Part shown: one piece after another, positions 1-9,690 of the stretch
Layout: every line of letters begins with the position of its first letter
How positions within the stretch are numbered: position 1 is the stretch's first letter
The notes under the pieces: generated by a model
Databases searched by the model: none
Seen by the model: only the letters and a program-made list of their open reading frames with translations
Told to the model about the DNA's origin: nothing
NCBI RefSeq assembly: GCF_026965555.1
Contig: NZ_CP114040.1
Coordinates: 6,448,001 to 6,512,000, forward strand
Reading direction: 5' to 3'
DNA: 64,000 bases
Origin: Nannocystis punicea
GTDB lineage: Bacteria > Myxococcota_A > Polyangia > Nannocystales > Nannocystaceae
Translations under genes and position numbers: made by a program

Positions 1-306
1 GCTGCGCCCCCTGTCTCTTCGACCAGACCGCTGCGCCACCTGTCTCTTCGACCAGACCGCCGCCCCCCTGTCTCTTCGACCAGGCAGCCTCCGATCGCCG
101 CCTGCCTCTTCGGCCAGGCACCGCGAGCGCACGAGACACGGCACCCTCCTGTCTCTTCGACCAGACCGCCGCCCTCTGTCTCTTCGACCAGGCAGCCTCC
201 GATCGCGCCTGTCTCTTCGGCCAGGCACCCGCGAGCGCACGAGACGACGGCGCCCCCGGTCTCTCCGACCGGAGGCGCCGCAGCCCGCGCCTGTCCTTTC
301 GGACAG
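1..306. repeat. Array of short imperfect palindromes downstream of carB
   Basis: Nine units of about 16 bases built on CTGTCTCTTCGACCAG lie at about 11-26, 40-55, 68-83, 102-117, 149-164, 176-191, 209-224, 257-271 and 291-306. The last, CTGTCC-TTTC-GGACAG, is a perfect hairpin just past the carB stop and could end carB transcription. A stretch of about 70 bases (67-137) is repeated almost exactly at 175-245, so the array grew partly by tandem duplication. Units are not equally spaced and spacers are not unique sequences of constant length, so this is not CRISPR. The array may continue left of the window. Confidence 0.85.
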
Positions 307-309
307 CCT

Positions 310-3459
<3,150 letters not shown>

Positions 3460-3460
3460 C

Positions 3461-4687
3461 TCACACCCTCCTCGCGGCCCGGCCCGCGACCACCTCGCGG
3501 GCGAACCGATCGAACAGCCCCGCCAGCTCGCGCGGCCCCGGCGACGCCTCCGGATGGCCCTGGAACGAGAACACCGGCCGGCCGGCCAGCTCCACCCCTT
3601 GCAGCGACCCGTCGAACAGCGACACGTGGGTCGCGCGCAGCTCGGCCGGCAGCGTCGCCGGGTCGGCCGCGAAGCCGTGGTTCTGGCTCGTGATCAGCAC
3701 CCGGCCGGTGGCCAGCTCGCGCACCGGGTGGTTGGCCCCGTGGTGGCCGAACTTCATCTTGAACGTGCGGGCCCCCAGCGCCAGGCACAGCAGCTGGTGC
3801 CCGAGGCAGATGCCGAACACCGGCAGCCCCGAGGCCACCAGCTCGCGGATCGCCGCCTGCTGGGCCTGCAGCGGCTCCGGGTCGCCCGGCCCGTTCGACA
3901 GGAAGATCCCGTCCGGCCGCAGCGCCAGCGCCTGCGCGGCCGTCGTCGCCGCCGGCACCACCGTCACCCGCAGCCCGCGGTCGACCAGCAGCCGCAGGAT
4001 GTTGCGCTTGACCCCGAAGTCGAACGCGACCACGTGCCCGGCTGCCCCCGGGGACATGCCCCAACGGACCTGCCCTTCGAGGCCTGTCTCCTTCGACATG
4101 CCCTCGAGGGCATGTCCCTCCAGCCAGCGGACCGAGCCCGCCGACCAGCCGGCCGGCTCGGGCACGCTGACCGCCTCGGCCAGGGCCGCGCCCTGCAGCC
4201 CCGGGAACGCCCGCGCCGCCGCCACGCAGGCCGCCTCGTCGCGGGCCGCCTCGCCGGCCGCCACGCAGCCGGCCATCGCCCCGCGCTCGCGCAGCAGGTG
4301 CGTCAGCCGGCGCGTGTCGATCTCCGACACCGCCACCACGCCCGTGCGGCGCAGGTACGCCGCGAGGCTCTCGCGGCCGCGCCACGACGCGAACAGGCGC
4401 GGCGCGTCGCGGACGACCAGCCCGGCCACCTGCGGCCCGCGGCCCTCCTCGTCATCCGGGTTGACCCCGACCACCCCGACGTGCGCCGCGGTCAGCGTCA
4501 CGATCTGCTGGTGATAGCTCGGGTCGGTGACGACCTCCTGGTATCCGGTCATCGCCGTGTTGAACACCACCTCCCCGCACGTGCGCCCCTCGGCCCCGAG
4601 CGCGCGGCCGCGGAACAGAGTCCCGTCGGCCAGCGCCAGGAGGCCGGGAGTGCTCGGTGGGTCGATCCTCGACAGAGCTGCAGCCAT
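3461..4687 (-). CDS. carA: Carbamoyl-phosphate synthase small subunit (glutaminase)
   Basis: Class I glutamine amidotransferase that hydrolyses glutamine and channels ammonia to CarB. The 408-residue protein has the N-terminal CPSase small-chain domain (LADGTLFRGRALGAEG, NTAMTGYQEVVTDPSY) and a C-terminal GATase domain with the nucleophile in FGICLGHQ and the His-Glu pair in FQGHPEASPGP. Between the domains, residues about 189-212 (including EGHALEGMSKETG and VRWGMSPG) are encoded by two to three copies of the dispersed palindrome at 4052-4121. They look like an in-frame insertion in the linker just before VAFDFGVKRNILR. No Shine-Dalgarno is visible, but TAGCGT lies 9 bases upstream of ATG, suggesting a short or absent leader. 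Confidence 0.97.
   Translation of the reverse strand: MAAALSRIDPPSTPGLLALADGTLFRGRALGAEGRTCGEVVFNTAMTGYQEVVTDPSYHQQIVTLTAAHVGVVGVNPDDEEGRGPQVAGLVVRDAPRLFASWRGRESLAAYLRRTGVVAVSEIDTRRLTHLLRERGAMAGCVAAGEAARDEAACVAAARAFPGLQGAALAEAVSVPEPAGWSAGSVRWLEGHALEGMSKETGLEGQVRWGMSPGAAGHVVAFDFGVKRNILRLLVDRGLRVTVVPAATTAAQALALRPDGIFLSNGPGDPEPLQAQQAAIRELVASGLPVFGICLGHQLLCLALGARTFKMKFGHHGANHPVRELATGRVLITSQNHGFAADPATLPAELRATHVSLFDGSLQGVELAGRPVFSFQGHPEASPGPRELAGLFDRFAREVVAGRAARRV
4052..4121. repeat. In-frame palindromic repeat cluster inside carA
   Basis: Contains GACATGCCCCAACGGACCTG, a second degenerate copy around CCTGTCTCCTTCGACATG, and the near-perfect GACATGCCC-TCGA-GGGCATGTCC. It falls between the two CarA domains and keeps the reading frame. 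Confidence 0.8.
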
Positions 4688-4696
4688 GTGTCGGGC

Positions 4697-4702
4697 ACGC
4701 TA
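4697..4702 (-). promoter_or_regulatory. Candidate -10 element of carAB
   Basis: Minus-strand TAGCGT ends 9 bases before the carA ATG. It lies in a 12-base palindrome CGCTAGCTAGCG (4698-4709). It fits the TANNNT pattern seen before many starts in this window. Confidence 0.4.
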
Positions 4703-4709
4703 GCTAGCG

Positions 4710-5147
4710 CGTTCCCGCCCGGAGGGGAAGCGCCCGCGAACCCCGCCCGACACTTTCGCGGAGCGGCCGCTCCGCCGCGCAAGCTGGCCCGAGGGACAGC
4801 TCCGCAGCGACGCCCCGAGGGTCCCGCCGCCGCCGCCCCGTCCCCGCCCGGGTCGCCGCCCACGCCGGTCCGCGGCGCCGGCGGTGCACAGCGCACGCGA
4901 GCGGGGTTGCCTCGCAGCGCCCCCGCCGACCCCCCTGTCTCCGCGGCGCCTCACGTCGCTACCGCACGCGACCGCGTCGCGTCGTTGCCCGTCTCGCAAC
5001 CACCTCGTGCGCCGCCACGATCGGTTCCGCGACGACGATCGGCTCTCCTCTTCAGCTCGGTTCGCCAGGACCACCTCTGCCGGGGCCTGCCCCCTCCGGA
5101 GCCACGAGCGCCGCCCCGCGCGCTTGCGCGCATCCGCGAGCGGGTGA
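4710..5147. other. Divergent intergenic region with no convincing gene
   Basis: GC-rich DNA between carA and the zinc-ribbon gene. The reading frames here give only Arg/Pro-rich translations without recognisable domains. It should hold the upstream promoter parts of both divergent genes. I see no clear operator or repeat. Confidence 0.5.
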
Positions 5148-5153
5148 TAGCGT
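5148..5153 (+). promoter_or_regulatory. Candidate -10 element of the zinc-ribbon gene
   Basis: TAGCGT ends 8 bases before the GTG at 5162. This spacing supports that GTG as the start, since no Shine-Dalgarno is present. Confidence 0.4.
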
Positions 5154-5161
5154 CGACCCTC

Positions 5162-6400
5162 GTGCCCTCGGCCTCCACCAGCGCTCGGTCCGGGCGCAAG
5201 ACTGGTGCCTCGCGAGCCGCCGCGGCCCCTCGCACGACCCGCCGGACCGCCCCGACCGCGCGCCGCTCGCGGCCGGTCGCCGCCGAGCCCACCCCGCCTG
5301 CCTCGAAGCGCCAGGCCTCCGCGCCTGCCTCCGCACAAAAACCCTCCGCCGCCCGGCCTTCCTCGCGGCGCACGGCCCCCGCGCCAACCTCTCCGCCGAA
5401 GCCCTCGCGGCGAAAGGCGCCCGCCCCGCCGGTCGCCGAGCCAAACACCGAGCGCCCGCCTCGACACGACCCCGCCGCCCGGCTCGCGGCGCTCCGCGCG
5501 ATCGCCCGTCAGCAGGGCGGCAAGTGCCTCGCCGCCGCCTATCCCGGCTACCAGGGCCGCGCCGACTACGAGTGCAAGAGAGGTCACCGCTGGAGCACCA
5601 CCTCCGCCATCATCCTCGGCGGCCACTGGTGCCCGACCTGCCGCTACCGCACCCCCGACAAGCTCGAGAAGATCAAGGCCATCGCCCGCGACAAGGGCGG
5701 CCGCTGCCTCTCCCGCGAATACCCGCCGCTCGGGCAGAAGATGCGGTTCCGCTGCGAACGCGGCCACGAATGGGACGCCGAGGCCAGGAAGATCCGCGAG
5801 GGCCACTGGTGCGGTCGTTGTCGCCGCACCCTCGCCGACATGGACGCCCTCGTCGCCAGGTGGGGCGGCCGCTGCGTCTCCTCCAAATACGTCGACTTCG
5901 ACGGCCCCTTGCGCTGGGAGTGCGTTCGCGGTCACCGATTCAATTCGCGGGCCCGCAACATTCGCCTCGGCCATTGGTGCAAGGAGTGCCGGCGCGAGGA
6001 CGGCTGGATCGCCGCCGTCCGCAAGATCGCCGCCCGCCGCGGCGGCGCCCTCCTCACCGAGCGCAACCTCCAGTCGGGCAAGAAGCTGCGCTGGCGCTGC
6101 GCCAGCGGCCACGAGTGGCTCAGCACCAGCGGCAACATCCTCAACGATCGCTGGTGCCCGCAGTGCGCCGACACCCGCCTCGGGATCGGCGAGATGCAGC
6201 GCATGGCCGCCGCCAACGGCGGCAAGTGCATCTCCAAAAAATACGTCGACCGCAACACCCACCTCCAGTGGGAGTGCGACAAGGGCCACCGCTGGTGGGC
6301 CCGCCCGGGCGCCATTCGCTATCAGCACACCTGGTGCCCCGATTGCGCCCACGAGGCCCGCCGCGCCAACCTCAGGGCCATGGCCAAGGACCGCCGCTGA
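5162..6400 (+). CDS. Protein with five tandem zinc-ribbon repeats
   Basis: About 412 residues. The first ~100 are Ala/Pro/Arg-rich and basic, probably disordered. Five repeats of about 60 residues follow. Each has a Gly-Gly-x-Cys turn (GGKC, GGRC), an aromatic-Cys segment (Y/RCERGHEW, WECVRGHRF, WRCASGHEW, WECDKGHRW) and HWCPTC, HWCGRC, HWCKEC, RWCPQC or TWCPDC. In each repeat the C-x4-H plus W-C-x2-C pattern is a likely treble-clef or zinc-ribbon Zn site. Similar modules occur in nucleic-acid-associated zinc-ribbon proteins, including ones next to Vsr-like nucleases, but no nuclease domain is visible here. DNA or RNA binding is an inference. The start is chosen as GTG because TAGCGT lies 8 bases upstream; an in-frame GTG at 5144 is the alternative. 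Confidence 0.8.
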   Translation: MPSASTSARSGRKTGASRAAAAPRTTRRTAPTARRSRPVAAEPTPPASKRQASAPASAQKPSAARPSSRRTAPAPTSPPKPSRRKAPAPPVAEPNTERPPRHDPAARLAALRAIARQQGGKCLAAAYPGYQGRADYECKRGHRWSTTSAIILGGHWCPTCRYRTPDKLEKIKAIARDKGGRCLSREYPPLGQKMRFRCERGHEWDAEARKIREGHWCGRCRRTLADMDALVARWGGRCVSSKYVDFDGPLRWECVRGHRFNSRARNIRLGHWCKECRREDGWIAAVRKIAARRGGALLTERNLQSGKKLRWRCASGHEWLSTSGNILNDRWCPQCADTRLGIGEMQRMAAANGGKCISKKYVDRNTHLQWECDKGHRWWARPGAIRYQHTWCPDCAHEARRANLRAMAKDRR

Positions 6401-6495
6401 CTCGAGGCAATGCCCGCGACGTGCCTTCGGAATTCGCGCAAAATGCGCAGATTCGGCGAACAACCTGGCTCCAGCCGAGACGGCAAAAGTTATGG

Positions 6496-6501
6496 TAGTC
6501 T
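6496..6501 (+). promoter_or_regulatory. Candidate -10 element
   Basis: TAGTCT ends 7 bases before the ATG at 6509; an overlapping TATGGT is at 6491-6496. The stretch is AT-rich compared with its surroundings. Confidence 0.4.
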
Positions 6502-6508
6502 TGTTCGA

Positions 6509-7249
6509 ATGAGGAAGAGCTCGATCTCGCGCGCGCTCGTTCTGACGACCCTCGTCCTGGGGACGGGATGCCCGCCCGAAAAGGGCGCCGGGACCACCGA
6601 CAGCGACCCCACCGGGACGACCAGCAGCGGGGCAGACACAACCTCCGCCGCGACGGGAGCGACCACGACCGGCGATCCGACGGCCGGCACCACGGAAGCG
6701 GAAGAGGAGCCCTTCTGCGTCAACGCCGGCCCCGGCTCGGCCTCCGTGCAGGAGTGCGCCCTCGACTTCTGTCCGCCTGACGCCCTGCACGTGGAAGCGA
6801 ACAACGCCGACGGAGGGGACGGCCTCGAGTACGAGGGGGGCTATACCGGGTTCCAGCTGTACAAGTACCGGACCGGTGATGAAGTGAGGCTCACCCTGCA
6901 GTTCGACGCCAAGCCCGACGCCGAGACCACGGACGCCGTCCTCGCCGAGAACCTCCTGGCAGTCACGATGTGGATCGACCACCCGTTCCCGGACGCGACG
7001 CCCCTCGGCTCCATGTCCACGCTCTTCAGATCGGAGACGAGCCCGTGGCTCCTCGAAGCGGTCGTGTTCGAGGGCGGCCGGTTCAAGCTGACCGCCGAGA
7101 TCGACGTGACCGAGGCGACCCAGCACGTCTATTCCAACAGCGAGGCCTGTTACACCTCCGACATCGGCGGCCAGTGCCGGTGCGAGTACGCCGGATTCAC
7201 GATCCCGACCACGATCGCCATCGATCTGTCGCTCGTTCACGAAGCGTGA
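6509..7249 (+). CDS. Predicted lipoprotein with Thr/Ser-rich linker
   Basis: 246 residues. MRKSSISRALVLTTLVLGTGC is a lipoprotein signal with lipobox LGTGC (Cys21). It is followed by about 45 residues rich in Thr, Ser, Gly, Asp and Ala that probably tether the domain away from the membrane. The remaining ~170 residues form an apparently globular domain with several Cys (FCVNAGPGS, ECALDFCPPDALH, EACYTSDIGGQCRCEYAGF). I do not recognise the family. An in-frame ATG at 6410 would put 33 unrelated residues before the signal peptide, so 6509 is preferred. A palindromic hairpin follows the stop. Confidence 0.75.
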   Translation: MRKSSISRALVLTTLVLGTGCPPEKGAGTTDSDPTGTTSSGADTTSAATGATTTGDPTAGTTEAEEEPFCVNAGPGSASVQECALDFCPPDALHVEANNADGGDGLEYEGGYTGFQLYKYRTGDEVRLTLQFDAKPDAETTDAVLAENLLAVTMWIDHPFPDATPLGSMSTLFRSETSPWLLEAVVFEGGRFKLTAEIDVTEATQHVYSNSEACYTSDIGGQCRCEYAGFTIPTTIAIDLSLVHEA

Positions 7250-7257
7250 GCCCTTGC

Positions 7258-7277
7258 ACATGCCCCTTGGGGCATGT
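7258..7277. terminator. Palindromic repeat acting as probable terminator
   Basis: ACATGCCCC-TT-GGGGCATGT, a perfect 9-base-arm hairpin 8 bases after the lipoprotein stop. It is a copy of the dispersed repeat family and has no clear T-run, so a terminator role is inferred from position. Confidence 0.6.
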
Positions 7278-7597
7278 CCTGAAAGCCATTCACGATAGAC
7301 CTCGCCCTGGCCCGTGCCCCGAGGACACGCGGGTCTGTGGATCCCGAGAAGCCCGGCGAGGGCGACCTCGTGCTTCCGCCGCGCCGGCGGAGCGCTCGTC
7401 GAGCCCCGAATCGTGCTCGCGGGGGATCCCCCGACGGACCCTGAAAGGGCCGGCTCGACCCCGAGCGCGTCCGCTCGAAAAATTTTGACGGCCGCGCGAA
7501 CCAAGCCTCGACGTGCTCTCACTACGCATGGGACGGCGACGCTGGGTCGCCGAGCGTGGCCGCGACAGCGCGGCTCGAAGCACAGCGCATTCATCCC
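7278..7597. other. Intergenic region upstream of the M23 gene
   Basis: No gene is supported. An AT-rich patch near 7478-7488 (GAAAAATTTTG) is the only plausible promoter material. No repeat copy is seen. Confidence 0.45.
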
Positions 7598-9628
7598 ATG
7601 ACCATCTCCAAGCTCGCAATCAGGACCTCCTCTCCTCTCTCTCGCCGCGCGCGGCCGGCCTCGCCCCTCCTGCGCAAATCCGCGGGCCTCGTCGTGCTGC
7701 TCGCATTGGGCTTCGGCGCCACCGCGCACGCCTATCCCGTCGCCTTCCCGGCCCGCGGCGACTCCTTGCCCAGCGGCGCCTATTTCCGGGCCACCGGCCA
7801 CACCGGCTTCGATTACGGTCACAACGGCTGGGGCATCGACTTCCACGCCGCCGCTCACAACGGCACGCAATGGACGCGCTACGAGAGCGGCACCTCCGGG
7901 ACCGCCAACGGCGACGCCCTCATCTTCGGGGCCCCGCTGTACGCCCCCGAGGACGGCGAGATCATCGCCTGCTGGCGCACCGCGCCCAACAAGCCGGCCC
8001 CCGGCGTCGACTACGACTTCAACAACGACGGGACCCCCGATTCCTCGCCGATGAGCGGCGGCAACCACCTCCAGATCCGCAACGCCGACGGCGACTATAT
8101 CGTCTATCTGGCCCACATGGACTTCGACAGCATCCCGTCGTCGCTGTGTCCGCTGCCGACGAATCGCGACGCCAACGCCGACGGCTGGCCCGACAGCCTG
8201 TCGAAGACATGCTCGCTCGCCGGGACATGGGACGGTATGGTCACCGGCACCATCCTGCCGACCCCGGTGCCGGTGAAGAAGGGCGACTTCCTCGGCCGTG
8301 TCGGCCACTCCGGCGCCTCCAGCGGCCCGCACCTGCACATGCACGTCAAGCCGTTCTCGTACGACGCGTCCTCGCGCCCATGCGAGGGCCCGAGCGAGGA
8401 GATCAAATTCGTCGAGGGCTGGGAGCAGCTGTGTGAAACCACGGACGTGACGATCGCCGGCTGGGATCCGCTGGCGGCCGACAATCCGCTGGAGCCGTGG
8501 TTCCAGATCGGCGAGAACGAGTGGATCCCGGGCCGTCCCTATTGCTTCATGCCCGACGGGATCGGCGCCGAGCAGGACCACAACGATTACGGCGTCGCGG
8601 CCACCGACCTCCACTTCACGACCCACTCGAGCGGCGACCTGCTGGTGTACCAGAGCAGCGGCGCCCTGCGCCTGCGCTCGTACAAGCTCGAGACCGGCGG
8701 CACCATCACCGACCAGGACACCGTGAACGAGGGCTCGGTGCTCGACACCGCCGTCACCCGTCCGCGGAGCACACGGGACGTCGTCGTAGCGATCCGCGGC
8801 AGCAACGGCGACCTCAAGCACATCCCGTACACCGTCTCGTCGACCACCGGCGCGATCGTGCGCCAGGTCGGCAAGGAGCTGAGCGAGCCCGCCGTGTTCC
8901 GCGTCGAGACCACCAAGTCGCCGGCCCACGACGGCTACGTGGCGGCGATCGAGGACAGCTCGGGCAACCTCAAGGTCATCGATTACCACGTCGACTCGGG
9001 GCTCAACATCACCCGCGACCTCAGCGGCACCGGCTCGGGCGGGGCGATCGACGACGTGGCGATCACCACGGTGTCCTCCGGCTTCGACGGGGTCGTGACG
9101 GCCGAGCTCACGACCGGGGGGCTGCTCGTGCTGCGGAGCTTCGAGGTCCCCGCGGCCGGCGGCGTCACCTGGGCCGATACGTACACCACGATCCTCGGCG
9201 CGGACTCGGTCCGGGTCGACACGGTGCCGGTCGGCCTGACCGAGTACGTCGTCACCAGCGTGCAACTGTCGGCCACCGGGACCCTGCGCCTCGACACCTG
9301 GGAGGTCGACGGCAGCGGCCAGATCACGTGGGTCGACACGATCTCGGCCGGGGATGTCTCCGCCCACGACGCGACGCCCACGATCCCCGGCGGCGACCTC
9401 GTCTCGGCCATGCGCGACGACGCCGACAACTTCCGCATGATCGGCTGGCGCATCGACCCGTTCGGCGCGCTCACCCGCCACGCCACGCGGGGTCTGAGCG
9501 CGGTGACCGACACCGCCATCGTCGCCTCGCTCGCCAGCGGTGGGGATCACCTGGTGGCAGCCCGCACCGACACCTCGGGCGAGCTGCACCTGTTCTCGTA
9601 CGGCGCCGCGTTCATGTCGGCGTTCTGA
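7598..9628 (+). CDS. Secreted M23-type (LytM) protein with C-terminal repeat domain
   Basis: 676 residues. MTISKLAIRTSSPLSRRARP begins an N-region with Arg/Lys, followed by a hydrophobic core and AHA cleavage site. Residues about 50-250 resemble M23 peptidases: HTGFDYGHNGWGIDFH gives an early His/Asp, APEDGEIIA the usual beta turn, and VGHSGASSGPHLHMHV the HxH Zn ligands. M23 enzymes cut peptidoglycan or other Gly-containing peptides. Here the early motif is HNGWGIDF rather than the usual HxGxD, so activity is not certain. The last ~370 residues contain about six repeats of roughly 55 residues (GDLLVYQSSGALRLRSY, GYVAAIEDSSGNLKVIDY, HLVAARTDTSGELHLFSY), likely a beta-propeller for binding. 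An in-frame ATG at 7556 is less likely because it precedes the signal peptide by 14 residues. Confidence 0.82.
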   Translation: MTISKLAIRTSSPLSRRARPASPLLRKSAGLVVLLALGFGATAHAYPVAFPARGDSLPSGAYFRATGHTGFDYGHNGWGIDFHAAAHNGTQWTRYESGTSGTANGDALIFGAPLYAPEDGEIIACWRTAPNKPAPGVDYDFNNDGTPDSSPMSGGNHLQIRNADGDYIVYLAHMDFDSIPSSLCPLPTNRDANADGWPDSLSKTCSLAGTWDGMVTGTILPTPVPVKKGDFLGRVGHSGASSGPHLHMHVKPFSYDASSRPCEGPSEEIKFVEGWEQLCETTDVTIAGWDPLAADNPLEPWFQIGENEWIPGRPYCFMPDGIGAEQDHNDYGVAATDLHFTTHSSGDLLVYQSSGALRLRSYKLETGGTITDQDTVNEGSVLDTAVTRPRSTRDVVVAIRGSNGDLKHIPYTVSSTTGAIVRQVGKELSEPAVFRVETTKSPAHDGYVAAIEDSSGNLKVIDYHVDSGLNITRDLSGTGSGGAIDDVAITTVSSGFDGVVTAELTTGGLLVLRSFEVPAAGGVTWADTYTTILGADSVRVDTVPVGLTEYVVTSVQLSATGTLRLDTWEVDGSGQITWVDTISAGDVSAHDATPTIPGGDLVSAMRDDADNFRMIGWRIDPFGALTRHATRGLSAVTDTAIVASLASGGDHLVAARTDTSGELHLFSYGAAFMSAF

Positions 9629-9690
9629 TCGAGCTCGCGCCTCGGGCTCGAGCGGTCGACTCGAGCCCGAGCTTTCCTGGTGATAGGCTC

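Noticed and set aside
1..306. Possible CRISPR array
   Set aside because: Units are about 16 bases, imperfect, at irregular intervals, and the sequence between them is partly duplicated rather than unique. The same unit occurs all over the window.
4884..5147. Small plus-strand frame of 87 codons upstream of the zinc-ribbon gene
   Set aside because: Composition is Arg/Ser/Ala-rich with no domain, and it lies in a divergent promoter region.
8497..9690. N-terminal extension of the kinase by 398 codons
   Set aside because: That stretch lies over the M23 gene in another frame, and its translation is Arg-rich. The kinase protein starts naturally at 9691.
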